Notes: a model not told the origin generated them from the letters alone. DNA of 64,000 nucleotides from Heterostelium album PN500 (GCF_000004825.1 NW_008805072.1:1184435-1248434); one strand, 5' to 3'. Shown: positions 11,273-23,541, counted from the stretch's first letter. Program-made: numbers and translations.

Positions 11273-12439
11273 TTATAGTTAGGAATGTTTTGAAATTAGA
11301 TGTTTAACTATTATTAAAAATAATTCAACTTAGATCTTGGTTCATTATTTATACCTTTCTCTTCCCAGTATCTATGATGCACCAGTCATCCAATTCAATT
11401 TAGTTATATCGAGTTGTACGTGTCTCAGCCCGAACTGTCTGTTATTTAGTTTTTATCTGTGTTTGTCATTGAATGGGTATCCTTTCTTTCACATTATTTA
11501 TTGAAATCACTAAATTTAGTTGTAAAAGAGAGAAAAGAGTAAGTATATGATAGAAATGACAAAAGTTTTTAATTTATTGTCATTGTAGATTGTTGTTGAC
11601 AATAACAAAGAAAATAACAATATTTAATAAATTGAAAGTGAACCATCATTCTAAAGCAGTCGTTCATTCGCTAGCAGACATTACGATATAAATATTTATT
11701 CATTCATCTATCATTAGAATCGACTTGACTATCTATAATAGATTTTCAAATCATATCTTCAACAAACAACATTTATATTATTATTATTATATATTTATTT
11801 CAATCCAATAAAAATACCTATGTGGTTTATCAAATTAAACCATTTGGTATGAGTGTTATAAAATTTTAGTAGTTAGATTATTTGGGCAGTGTTTTTGTGT
11901 GTGTATGTATATGTGTGTGTAAGTGTATTAAAGACAATAGTGGTGGTAATAACTTTTAGTTATTTAAATGATCGTTATCTCTATATATACAATATGAATA
12001 GATAGGTTAGATGTATAGATTTTATTATGTTCACTCTAAGGTTTCGCTTGGAAATACTCTAAATGATACTATTTTTAAATGAGATAAATTTTAAAATTTA
12101 GTAACTATTATTGGACATTTTATTTATATAAATCAAAATAATAACATCATTAACATCATGTATGTAAAGAAAATAAATACTTTTGATCATAAAGTTAACT
12201 TTAAAATGACATTTTAGATAATATGATATTCGATATTGATGATCAACCAATTCCACTAATAGATAATAGTTGTCTATCAGTTTTTAATCAGATAAAATAA
12301 ATATTGATAAACAATCATTGATCAAACTTTTATCCAAAAATGCACAACCAATTTAGCAACAAAAATTTTTAACATACCTCTTCATTTTTTTTTTATTTTT
12401 TTTATTTTTTAATCATAAATATTGTTAAATATTAGTTGA
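11273..12439. other. Intergenic region
   Basis: No supported frame. It contains the tiny-gene-3 promoter region, a somewhat GC-richer patch around 11370-11450, and a GT-rich simple stretch near 11895-11925. It separates the minus-strand tiny gene from the plus-strand HIT gene, so it carries both promoters. Confidence 0.6.
11339..11353 (-). promoter_or_regulatory. TATA element of tiny gene 3
   Basis: Minus strand TATAAATAATGAACC, about 70-80 bp upstream of the ATG. It resembles the elements of tiny genes 1 and 2 beyond the TATA itself (TATAAATAnTGAAC), which argues for shared regulation. Confidence 0.45.
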
Positions 12440-13141
12440 ATGAAATACAGAACATATTTATTTGTAGGAACTGTATTGATGGGTTTGTTCTTTTCGAAAA
12501 AAAGAATATCAGGTGGTACTACTGAAGATGATTGTGCCGGTGTTTCACAGGAAATCATAGATAATTGTGTATTTTGCAATATAATAAAAGATAATACAAG
12601 AGTTATTCAATATCAAGTAGGTTGGTTTATTACAATATATATATATATATTAGAACAACAATGATTAATTTGATTCTGGTTCATTATATTATCAATCATT
12701 TCAAGGATGACGATGTAGTTGTATTTAGTGATAGAACACCGAAAGCATCGACACACCTTCTCGTAATACCGAGAAGACATATAAAGTCAGTGAAAACACT
12801 TAAACCAAGTGATTTACCAACTGGTATGTTGTTAACATCGTACGAGTGTTTATATTCAAATAATGTTTGTTTCGACTAATCAATAGAGTTATACATCTAT
12901 AGTTTTGAAAATGAAAGACATTGCACAGACTATTGCTAACAGAGATTTCAGTGGGTCTGCATACCGACTTGGATTCCATATACCACCTTTCTATAGTATA
13001 CCACATCTTCATTTACATCTACTTGTCGAACCGTTTACACCAACAAGAAAACGATTTAATTATACACCTCATCTGGGTGGTCTATGGTATAAATCAGTCG
13101 ATACAATCATTGAATCATTATCAAAAGATCATATTGTATAG
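12440..13141 (+). CDS. HIT-domain protein, HINT3-like, 177 aa
   Basis: Predicted histidine-triad nucleotide hydrolase or binding protein. Exons: 12440-12616, 12706-12823, 12903-13141. The product has a hydrophobic N-terminus (YLFVGTVLMGLFF, about residues 5-17) that could be a signal anchor. A CVFCNII motif opens the HIT fold, followed by STHLLVIPRRHI in the middle and HLHLHLL as the catalytic histidine triad. Spacing and the CxFC start match the HINT3/aprataxin-like branch. In HIT proteins the central histidine attacks nucleoside phosphoramidates or similar substrates. The N-terminal hydrophobic segment is unusual for HINT proteins and suggests membrane attachment or organelle entry (inference). 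Substrate unknown. Confidence 0.87.
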
Positions 13142-13524
13142 GTAGTTTGTTTTAATAGCTTTATCATATAAATAATAATATTAAATTTTGTAATATATTA
13201 AATAGTAATAATAATAACAATATAGATATTTATCTAAAAAAAATCAATTTTTTACAAGAAAATATAATGATCGATAATACAATGATACTAATTCTAAAAA
13301 AATTACGCGCGCTTTTTTGAATAACAAACTTGTATCTTTTTTTTTTTTTTTTTTTTGTAATTTGAATTTGTGTTAAGTGATTGCTTTTGCTTATTTATTT
13401 AGTTATAATATATCATCTATTTAAAAGATTTATAAATATCTTCATATATAATTAATTAGTATTTTTATTGTTTGAATAATAATAATAATAATAAATAAAT
13501 AGTTAGTTAGTTGAATATTTAAAA
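13142..13524. other. Intergenic region upstream of MCM2
   Basis: AT-rich with a T tract (13337-13355) and AAT repeats. It contains one striking CG-rich island, ACGCGCGC at 13315-13322, discussed separately. Confidence 0.6.
13315..13322. promoter_or_regulatory. CG-rich box upstream of MCM2 (MCB/E2F-like)
   Basis: ACGCGCGC followed by a T run, about 200 bp upstream of the MCM2 start in DNA that otherwise has almost no CpG. In yeast and animals, MCM genes are driven by ACGCG (MCB) or TTTSGCGC (E2F) sites at G1/S. Assigning that role here is inference. Confidence 0.35.
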
Positions 13525-16500
13525 ATGGATTATGTTGATGGATCACCTAAACATGATGACGATGACGCCGTTTCATCGCCACCTAGTAGTGTTGGTGGTG
13601 AAGATATCGAAGAAGATGTAAATTATATGTATGAAGATGAAAATGTTATTGTGTCGTCCGAGGGTGAAGGAGATGACTTGGAGGACGAGGATCTAATAGA
13701 GGAGGACGAAGCAGATATACACAGCGAAGAGGACAACTATGAGAAAGAAGGTCTAGACGAACGAGACTACCAGGAGTTGCCTGCCGAAGAGAGAAGAAAA
13801 GTAGAAAAAGAAATAAGAAAGCGTGATCGTGTCGAAAGAAGTCAGAGAAACGAATCTGCAAGACGTGCTTTCAGATTGCCTGTTTCATTGGTTGCAGATG
13901 ATCAAGATGAATATCTAGAGTTGGACAGTGATCAAGAGAAAGAATTAAAAGGTAAAGTAATCAAAATCAATCAGAATCATTAGTAAATATCAATAAACTA
14001 ACATTTATATATTTCCTTATAAATACATCAAGTTAAAAGACAAAGATTGGCTGATAACAATAAGAGAGTAAAGAAATCAAAAGAAAAGGTTAAAGTAAAG
14101 ACTATGATTGAGGATGAATACGACGACGATATAGCATTCAATTTTAATGAAAAGACAAATAGAATCGATGAAGCAGTAAAGAAAGAGGAAGGTGATGATG
14201 ATGATGAAGAAGAAAGTGACGAAGAAGAAGAAGTATGTAAAACATGTAATATTAAATGTTTGGTAAAGAGTTTTAATTATTAATAATACTTTTTTTGTAA
14301 CTTTCTTTATAGTATGTCAAAGGACAAGTTAAATTAGAGGATCCACAAGGTCCACTGAAAGAATATATTATATCAGAGGCACCGAGAAGAGAGATCATTC
14401 ATAATCTAACGGATTTCATTGAGAACTACACCGACAAGAAGGACAACTTGGTATACAGACAGAGAATTCAACAGATGTGTGCATCCAACTTGGAGAGTCT
14501 ACTAATCAACTATACACATTTGAAGGAACCGTTTGACCAATGGCTGATAAAAGCACCCACTGAAATGTTAGAGATATTCAATGAAGTCGTATTCAAAGTG
14601 GTTCTAAAGATGTTTCCAAACTATAGAAACATTGCCAAGTCTATTAACGTTAGAATCACTCATATTCCAACATTATATTCATTAAGAGAAATAAGGTAAT
14701 GTTAATAACTAAATGATTGCTCCGATATGAATTCATACTAATTAGTAGTTTCAAAATTTAAAAAAGACAAGCGAAATTGGATCAATTGATAAAGGTTGGA
14801 GGTGTAATTACAAGAAGATCAAATGTATATCCACAATTAAAGTTTGTAAAATTCGACTGTGTAAAGTGTAAAGTAATCATTGGACCATTCTATCAGAATG
14901 GCAATCAGAATATTCAAATCGGTATATGTCCACAGTGCCAATCGAAAGGTCCATTCTCGATCAACTCTGATCTGACAGTGTACCGTGATTTCCAAAAGAT
15001 TACACTCCAAGAAAGTCCGGGAACAGTACCTGCCGGTCGTCTTCCAAGAACCAAAGAAATCATTCTTTTAACAGATTTAATTGATTCTGTTAGACCTGGT
15101 GAAGAAATTGTATATACAAAACAAAATATTTAATAATAATAATACAAATCTAATCTAATCTTTTATATAATAGGAAGTAACAGGTATATTTAAACATAAT
15201 TATGATTCAAAGTTGAATCATCAAAATGGATTTCCAGTGTTTGCAACTATTTTGGAGGCAAACTATATCAATAAGAAAGAAGATCTTTTGGCATCTTTTA
15301 TCTTGTCGGAGGACGATGAGAGGGAGATTAGAAAGCTGTCAAAGGAACCCAATATTGGTAAGATGATTATACAGTCAATTGCACCGTCAATCTACGGACA
15401 CGACGATATCAAGATGGCCATTGCCATGGCGCTGTTTGGTGGTGTACCAAAAGACATCGATAGGAAGCATAGAGTCAGAGGCGATATCAATGTTTTGTTG
15501 GTTGGTGATCCCGGTGTTGCAAAGAGTCAGTTTTTAAAGTACGTAGAGAAGACAGCGCATCGTGCAGTCTATACAACTGGTCAGGGTGCATCTGCTGTCG
15601 GTCTTACCGCTGCTGTTCGTATCGATCCGCTAACGGGCGAGTGGACTCTGGAGGGTGGTGCTTTGGTGCTGGCTGATCGCGGTGTTTGCATGATCGACGA
15701 GTTTGACAAGATGAACGACAAGGATCGTACATCGATTCACGAGGCAATGGAACAACAGAGTATTTCCATCTCAAAGGCCGGTATTGTCACTACCCTGACT
15801 GCTCGTTGCTCTGTGATTGCCGCTGCCAATCCAAAGAAGGGACGTTACGATCCAAGCTATTCTCTGCTGAATAACGTCGATCTGACAGAGCCAATCTTGT
15901 CTCGTTTCGATATTGCATGTGTTGTTCGTGATACTATCCATCCGATAAAGGATTCACAGCTGGCGCGATTCGTTATCCAATCACATCAACGCTCACATCC
16001 AAACAATACCAACGAAGCCAACAACTATTTGGTGAATGCAACTCAGCAATCGCCAATCTCACAGGAAATGCTAAGAAAATATATTATGTATGCCAAGCGC
16101 AAGTGTACTCCGAGAATCTCAGAGATCGATCGTGAGAAACTCTCACAGCTCTACGCCGAGATGCGTCGCGAGTCTGGCAATGGTGGATATCCAATGACCG
16201 TTCGTCATGTCGAATCGATGATTCGTATGTCAGAAGCACACGCCAAGATGCATCTGCGGGCCAGCGTAACCGATGAAGATGTCAATATGGCCATTCGTAT
16301 CATGCTCGACAGTTTTATCAACGCACAGAAAACCAATCTGGCAGGTCGTCTACGTAGAAACTTTTCGAAATACATTACCTATCAACGTGATGTCAGTGCA
16401 CTTCTTTTCTATATACTTCAATCATTGACCGAAGACTATTGTAGTGTATACATGTTGAGGCATGGTGGTGATCCTCCACAAACCATTGAAGTACCACTCG

Positions 16501-16764
16501 ATGAATTTGAAACAAGAGTATGTTTTTATTTCTATTAAAATTATCTTTCAAAAAAAAAAAAAAAAAAAAAAACAAATAACAATAATATTAATAATACTAA
16601 TAACAATTTAAAACAATCAATCATAGGCAAGAGATATGGGATTACATGAACTAGATAAGTTTTATGGTGCCAATGATTTTACGGAGAAACGATATAAAAA
16701 GACAAAAGATAGTATCATCTATATGAGAGTACCAAATGTCAATGGTGCATCAAAACAAAAGTAA
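13525..16764 (+). CDS. mcm2: DNA replication licensing factor MCM2, 944 aa
   Basis: Subunit of the MCM2-7 replicative helicase in the nucleus. Six exons: 13525-13951, 14033-14232, 14313-14695, 14767-15109, 15174-16517, 16627-16764. A long acidic N-terminal tail (about residues 1-210), typical of MCM2 and known in the family to bind histones, precedes the MCM N-domain. A four-cysteine zinc motif (CVKC then CPQC) lies near residues 368-394. The AAA+ core has Walker [10 protein letters not shown] (about 562), Walker [11 protein letters not shown] (about 624) and arginine finger SRFD (about 694). The C-terminal winged-helix region ends in the small last exon (ending ASKQK). Its length is close to the 904 aa of human MCM2. 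The start is the first ATG after an in-frame AT-rich leader. Residue positions are approximate. Confidence 0.96.
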
Positions 16765-17511
16765 TTATAATAAATTATATATATATAATTTTTTTTTATT
16801 ATTCTTTAGTTGGAATAATTGAAAAAAAAACTAAATTAATATCTTGTCTGCATGAAAAATCATTGTAAATTGATTGATTTTTGACAAAACATAATACTAT
16901 TATCATAATAATCAGATTTAGATAATATCTTGATCCAAATTTCAATTTTTACAAATTTTGCTCTTTTTAAATCTTAAAATGTATGATGACATTTGAACAT
17001 CAATCAATACCCACTATTAGTCACAAAATATTTGTTTTTTTTTTTTGTTTTTTTGAAACTTTTTTAATTTTTTTTAAATTTTTTTTCATTTTTTTTAAAG
17101 TGAAGTCATTAAATTTCGTTGTTTGAATTAAAGCAACTAACAACAAGTGCCAACCAACAACTATTAATAATAGTAATAAACAACAACAACAACAACAACA
17201 ACATATTAACTTACGATAACATCCGAGACCGATATCGAAGCTTTACTACTATTATTAAATAAAACAAAAAGGTTAATGTTAGATCATCTTACTTCCTATT
17301 TGAATTTGAAGTTTGGCTCGAACTCGGCTCAGTTTTTATCTCCCACATTCATTATATATAGTAGTACCACTAATAGATAATAGTCACTAGAAGTAAAAAT
17401 CAATCTTTTATATAATCAATAACAACCAATAATATAAATTCACAAAAAAAAAAAAAAAAAGTTATAATTAGTTTCTTAATCACATATCCTATTTAATAGT
17501 TTGAAATCAAA
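16765..17511. other. Intergenic region
   Basis: AT-rich, with T/A homopolymers (17030-17100), a short CAA run near 17179-17203 and a poly-A tract (17443-17460) just before the next gene. No coding frame. Confidence 0.6.
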
Positions 17512-18217
17512 ATGATTGTAAACCTACCGCCAAGGTGGCACTATGAAGGAAAGCATGGTGTTTGTTGTGATGGCAGTTGCGATGGTGGTCATGTAGACAA
17601 CGATATGAAAGGGCCCAATGACTTTAGCAACTGGGTGGTAAAGGAATATATTATGACTGGTGAATATCCTGGTAACACAAGTGACGAACAACACTTTAAA
17701 ATATTACAATCTCTGGTTGACAGTGGTATGTTTCTATCAAATTAATTAACATTTAAATAATCATTTATTAATAATATGAATGTTTGTAGGTTTAACATTA
17801 TTTGTATGTCTGCAGTTGGAATCTGAATTAAAACATTTCAGACCGTATCAAGAGGATCTAAAGCAGATTGCAGCCAAAAAGAATATCGAATTGGAATTTT
17901 TACATTTTCCGATTGAAGATGGTGGAGTCGCAGAGAACCTCGATGAGCTATCGGATTTCATTGATTTATTGATAGAAAAGTTAAAGAGTCATCGTATCTA
18001 CCTGCATTGCTGGGCTGGTCGTGGACGTACCGGTATCATAGCTGCTTGCCTCCTTGGAAGATTGTATCAAGTTTCCGGCTTGGAGGCATGTCGAAGAATA
18101 CAAGCGTGCTACGAACAGCGTGTCGTCGGTTTTGGTGAGTCCCCAGAGTATCATCCTCAAAAGATGCAAGTTATAAAGTATTTAAAGAATTTACAGAGTA
18201 AAGAAACAAACAGTTAA
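17512..18217 (+). CDS. Dual-specificity-type protein phosphatase, 213 aa
   Basis: Cysteine-based phosphatase. Exons 17512-17725 and 17790-18217, joined by a 64-bp phase-1 intron. The signature P-loop HCWAGRGRTG (C-x5-R) sits about two-thirds along the protein. An upstream FPIEDGG supplies the candidate general-acid aspartate. The N-terminal 60 or so residues are Cys/Gly-rich (CCDGSCDGG) and not obviously part of the fold. Overall it resembles small DSP/CDKN3-type tyrosine phosphatases. No membrane segment or targeting signal is visible. The substrate cannot be told from sequence. The catalytic residues are present, so an active enzyme is likely. Confidence 0.85.
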
Positions 18218-18347
18218 TTACTTATTGATCGATTTATTTGTATGAAATAAAAATAATAATAATAAAAAATAACAAAACAAAAGAAATTTAATTATTTACA
18301 AAAAAAGGTTTTTATTTTATTAATTGCTTTTTCTTAAAGATAATATT

Positions 18348-18733
18348 TTATCGGTTGAATATTCTTGCTGGATCATTATGAAGATTCTCTTGTGTCTCTT
18401 GCATTAGACCCTTTTTCTTTATACACAATATAGAAATGGATAAGTTAAGAAAAGAGAAAAAAAAAAGAAAAAACAAATTTACAATTTCTTTTTAAATAAG
18501 AATATGATATTAGATATTACTTTATGAATTAATTAATGTTTGAAACCAAAACTTACTCTATTATAGTTTGAAGTTGAGCTAGATTGAGTTTCTTGGAGAC
18601 TGAAACTTGGGGGTGCTAAAGTGGCGTTTTGTACAGAGATAATGGGTGGGGAATCACTGTAATCTCCTAGGAAGTCCTCATGTATCCAAGGTTTCATTGT
18701 TGGCTTCTCCATATGTCTAAAAAAGTTGTCCAT
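18348..18733 (-). CDS. Small two-exon gene of unknown function, 81 aa
   Basis: Not recognised. Exon 1 is 18733-18557 (59 codons, beginning MDNFFRHMEKPTMKPW). A 140-bp intron, 18556-18417, has donor GTAAGT and acceptor AAAG. Exon 2 is 18416-18348 and encodes KKGLMQETQENLHNDPARI before the final residues and a stop. Reading on without splicing gives only seven extra codons, so the spliced form is preferred: it stays in frame and ends in a compact hydrophilic tail. Rich in Ser, Pro and Gln; no membrane segment. It lies tail to tail with the phosphatase gene, about 130 bp away. Confidence 0.55.
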
Positions 18734-19639
18734 TTTGAATATTTTTAAATTCTTTTATTTCTAAAGATGATATTTATTTGTTTAAAGAGAATGAAAAATT
18801 GATTTAAAACAAAAAAAATGTTCCGACGATTTTATAGAGACAATTGTGTTTTTTTGATATAGGATTGAATTCTCTATACAATTTAAATTCAAATTAATAC
18901 TTAATTAAGATTAATTAATTTTTAATAAATGTTATATGGTTTATGGTGTTCTTTTTAACTTGAAATTTAAATGGTTGGATTTGGAAAAATAAAAAAAAAT
19001 ACAATTATTGGATAAAAAAGTTTTTGTTTAATTTTTTTTTGTTTGTTCTCATTGCAGTAACTAGATTATCAATAATGAACCCCATTCTCTTTGAAAAAAA
19101 TGGAATGTGAGAAGTTATTTATCTTTTGCATACCTATATGGATAAAAAAAAATTCGAAAAATTTCCATTTATATAATCTCATTGATATGTTTTTTTTTTT
19201 AACCATTTAAATTAACTTTTAAACCTTTTGAACAGTATTTTTGTAAAAAGCACTTCAATAATCATATGATTTTATTAAATTCACCACCACCACCACCACT
19301 TTAATATAGTACTATCCCTCTTTCATTTTTAAATGGATATCTTGGACATTGGGATGGAGATGAAAAATTATCATTTTTAAGAGCAAATAAAATTAAAAAA
19401 AACCCAACAAATACAAAATGGTTAATTATACCTAAATATGATGAAAGATATAAATGATATAACATTTGATTTTTATTTGACCCCAGGTTTTAACAAAAAT
19501 TAATTAAAATTTAAATAAGAAATATTTATGTACATATATTTGAATAAGTTTATTTGAATAAAATAAAATAATTTTGTTTAAAAAAAAAAGAGGAAAAATT
19601 ATTATTATTTGTAGTTTTTGTTTTGTCTAAAAAAAAAGA
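18734..19639. other. Intergenic region
   Basis: AT-rich, no supported frame. A CACCAC run at 19280-19300 is a short simple repeat. Confidence 0.55.
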
Positions 19640-20328
19640 TTATTTATAAAGGAATTCTTCTTTTACAATAAGTCCTTGATCATTCCACTCTTGGAAAGCC
19701 CATTGATTCTTCTTAACATTTTCTCCTGCATAAGTAAAGTCTAAATACATTTCATAGGCTGTCAAGTTTCCATCGACAATGACTTTTTTGACTATTATTT
19801 TTTTGTTGTAAAAATAAAAGTTAGATACAACGAAATATTTGATTGTTGAAGCGAAACAAATAAAAGTAACTTACCAGTAGCTTCATGAACAACGGCATTC
19901 TCAGTGAAGGCAACCTCTGATGCTCTATTTTCTTCTCTACCATGACGATTGGTTGCATCTCCATTCTCATACATTACAATATCATTTGCATAATACTTGT
20001 CGAATACCTCCAAAATTCTCTTTTCACCAACTGCTTTCATTATATCCTCCAATTTCTCTCTAATTGTTAAAGTACTTGAGGTCGATGTTGTAGTTGTTGT
20101 AGTAGTCGTAGTAGTTGGAGCTGGTTCTTGTGGAGCTGGTGGATTTGATTCCACTGGGTGACTTGGTTCGGAAGCAGGTGGAGGTTGTTGTTGTTGTTGT
20201 GGTGGAGGAGCATGTTGCTCTGGTTGTGGTGGTTGTTGTTGTGGAGGATGTTGTCCACCATTTGGTTGCGGTTGATTAGATGCATCAGTTTTCTTATGTC
20301 TAGAAAACAATTTCTTAAAGAAACCCAT
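19640..20328 (-). CDS. NTF2/SnoaL-like domain protein with Pro/Gln-rich N-terminus, 201 aa
   Basis: Exon 1 is 20328-19875, an 83-bp intron 19874-19792 follows, and exon 2 is 19791-19640. The N-terminus is basic (MGFFKKLFSRHKK), followed by a Pro/Gln-rich stretch (about 17-70) and a Thr tract. From about residue 85 a compact domain begins TIREKLEDIMKAVGEKRILEVF, continues with FDKYYANDIVMYENGD, and ends in the second exon with beta-strand-like segments (AYEMYLDFTY, QWAFQEWND). This matches the SnoaL-like branch of the NTF2 fold, usually a ligand-binding or small enzyme domain. The fold is assigned by pattern only. The glycine-2, basic N-terminus might attach it to membranes, but position 6 is Lys, so myristoylation is doubtful. 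Confidence 0.75.
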
Positions 20329-21817
20329 TATTATTCTTTTTTTTTTTTACAAGTTTATGAAAATAAATTATATTGGAAATAAACAAAATAAACTATTTGT
20401 TGAAATAAATAAAAATTTGTAAAAAAATAATATAATGTAAAAATTTAATAATATTAAAAACAGTAGTAGTAGTGTTTGTAAATAAATTTAATTAATTAAG
20501 TAGGAAAACTATATGTTGTTTTTAATCCAATAATATGTTTAATATTGATGTATTTATATAGTAATAGGATGAAAACATAACAATTTGTTTATGTTGTTGT
20601 GGAAGAAGAAGAAGAAGGAATATGAACACACGGTTGAACATGAACATTAACAGTAACAAAATCATTACTATTAATTTGTTTTTGTTTTTTTATTTTGGTT
20701 TTTATCACATTGATTTAACCCCACTACACAATATTTTTACCCTCTTTTAAATTAAACCGAGTTCACCTATTTTTTCATTGGAAGTCATGGTTTGTTTTAT
20801 TTTTATTTTCAAAAATTTCTCTTTTAATTAAATTTACTTTTATTGATAGCGCTCACCCCTTGACACCCCTATTTAAACATTCTCACCTTAAATTTGTCTG
20901 TTGAACACAAAGACAAGATGGAACTAATATTCGCGCCGTAATTTAAATATTACTATTTCATATATTTAAAGTTACAACTTACTCTAGATTGTAAAATAAG
21001 AACTACTATGATATTATTAATTCATAATTATTAATATTTTATTGATAAGTCTATTAATAAAAAATATTATTTTAAAAAATATCTGGATGTCTTTTTTTTT
21101 AGGGATATTTTTTTTTTTTTGAGACTTTAAAGTCAAAGAATAATGTATTTACAGATATTTTTTTATACAAGTTTAAACTGTTTAGGACTCAAGATGTAAC
21201 AGTTTATTCAATGAAACTTTAATGTTGAATAAACATTGTTGACTTTGATCTTTATTTTCCACTATAATTAATAAAGATATTTGTTAAAATTATAAAATTT
21301 TAAAATCACTTTTGAAAATTAGGGAATCGATATTTTTTAATTAAAACTTTTACCTTTTTTAAACCGCTAAATTTTATCATAAACACAAAGTAAAACAAAT
21401 CAATAACAGTTCCACACATATATTGATTAATTTTAGCATTTCAACAAGATATCAATTTAAAAATAGAGCTTTATACTATGAATTAATTAAGCACCACACT
21501 TACTGATTACTAAAGATTCATTTACCGCAGTTGGTCAGTGGATTATTATCCGTCAAACTTCACCAGGCTAACAATTGTGTGTGATCTTTATAATTAATAG
21601 TGGTTGTGGATTCCTGAATAATCATGAAGTCTGTTGGTAAGCTGAACCATCCATCTACTATAAATAGTTCTTTAAAAATGTAGTAATCAATCAAACAATC
21701 AAACAATCAATCAATCAATCATATAAACAAATAAACAAATAAACAATCAAAAAAGATTTAATTAAATCAGCTTAACTGTACTTTTATAATAAATAATAAT
21801 TAATAATTAATAATAAA
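20329..21817. other. Intergenic region between divergent genes
   Basis: No coding frame. It includes an isolated CG-rich site (TTCGCGCC, about 20930-20937), a GC-richer patch at 21480-21660 with a TATA-like CTATAAATAGTTC just after it (about 21658-21671), and AATC/AAAC simple repeats (21680-21750) leading into the FNIP gene. Confidence 0.55.
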
Positions 21818-23541
21818 ATGGGAGGATCACAAAGTAAACAATTACAATTACATCAAATCATTGATGATATTAAGAAAACAACAACAGTTGTCGATGAGAA
21901 CACAACTTCGATGAATTTGAAGAATTCAGTTGTCAATGTCTCATCCAAGTTGTTGAATTCAATTATCATTCAGTTGGATGGTACTGACTCTGAGAGAATC
22001 TGCTTCAGTCTACCAACATCTGACAAATGGTACAAACAAAAGGATTCCTACTTCAAATTCAACAGTGATACTCTCTACCGATCATTGCGTATCAAAGATC
22101 AGTTCCAGTTTACTGCCAACAACGATAAATTCGATGTAACCATATCGTTAAACTCTGATTTTACCATGTTCATCGGTAATCAAGAGGAAATCAAAGATCA
22201 TCAACTTATGTACTATGAATATTATTATAACTATAGTATGTATCATAAAGTTAAAAACATTCATTTCATTTCACTTTTCTAACTAATCAATTGTAATTTA
22301 ATTAACATTAAATAGATGATGAAATCATTGATATTCCATCAAAAGTAAAGGTAATTAAACTATCAAACTCATTCAATTCCGATTTGAATCTATTCTTTAA
22401 GGATAAACTTGCAAACTCTAATGTTGTCTCGATTTGCTTGGGAAGAGATTTCAATCATTCGTTGGAGAATGTCAAGCTTCCACCTACTTTGGAATCTATT
22501 CGTTTGGGTGATTCATTCAATCATCCAATTAGAGCTGGTTTGTTGCCATCGACCGTTACCAGATTGGCATTTGGCAAGGGATTTGCTTCCTACAATGAAA
22601 CTGTATTGCCAGTGAACTTAAAAGAGCTTGCATTTGAATTCCACTGCGATGTCAACCAGCTACCACAATCATTCCTAAAGTCAATTCCATCAACTCTAAC
22701 CAGTGTCGGATCTGTAACACCAAGCTCACTCGATCTCCTCAAGAAACAATTCCCATCGATCGAAACGATATCTCTAACCTCTGAGATTCCACAGAATTTA
22801 GAGAATGGCAGTATTCCATCGACTATCACCGAACTCACGATCTCTGCACCGACCAATGTAAAACCAGGTTCCATTCCATCAAGCATCAAGCGTTTCAATC
22901 TCGGTTTGGGTTTCTTCAGTGGTGAACTCAATGACATCCTGCCAATGGATGCAAAGTACGACAGTTTGGATCTCGGTTACAACCGACATATTATGCCACT
23001 CGTAGCCAACTCGTTGCCTTTGAACATCAAGCACCTACGTCTTCCAAGTAGCTACAATCATCCATTGGTTATTGGATCGATTCCCAAATCAGTAGAGTCA
23101 TTGCATCTCGGTTATGAATTTGACCAAGAGCTTACTACCGGAGTCATCCCCAACTCTGTTAGAGAACTAACTCTCAGCGGTGACTATACCAAACCACTCA
23201 ACTCTGGATCCATTCCAAACTCCGTTGAAACACTTCATTTCCGTACTTACAACCAAAAGATAAAGAAGAATGTGTTGCCATCCTCCATCAAAACAGTGTC
23301 GTTCAGTATCAACGCTTTCCAAGGTAACGATAAGAAACTCATCGAGTCACTTCCAGTATCTGTACAGACCATCTTGATCTATGAATTCACTCAAGCCAAG
23401 GTTATCGTCAACTGCAGAAGAATTGAATCAGATCGATTCCTAATGATCAATTGTCAAAAGAGATCATCAATCGTTGGAGGTTTCATCTCTTCCTCATCAT
23501 TGAATGATTTACTTATAGAGTTATCAAATTCTGAAAATTAA
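21818..23541 (+). CDS. FNIP-repeat protein, 547 aa, possible N-myristoylation
   Basis: Exons 21818-22235 and 22316-23541, joined by an 80-bp phase-1 intron. The N-terminus MGGSQSKQ fits the myristoylation pattern (Gly2, Ser6, Lys7). Residues about 45-90 contain a degenerate F-box-like header (ERICFSLPTSDKWY, then FNSDTLYRSL) like that found at the start of FNIP proteins. The rest is a run of FNIP/LRR-like repeats of about 22 residues, each ending in a pattern like FNHPIRAGLLPSTV or SGSIPNSVETLHF. Such repeats form curved solenoids that bind proteins. FNIP proteins are greatly expanded in dictyostelids. The partner is unknown. It is intact, unlike the FNIP fragments at 27.9 and 30.6 kb. Confidence 0.87.

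Noticed and set aside
1-11300. Retroelement or CRISPR-like array as the cause of the repeats at the left end
   Set aside because: No reverse transcriptase, integrase or protease reading frame, no long terminal repeats, and repeat spacing (1.3-2.3 kb) far too large and irregular for CRISPR.
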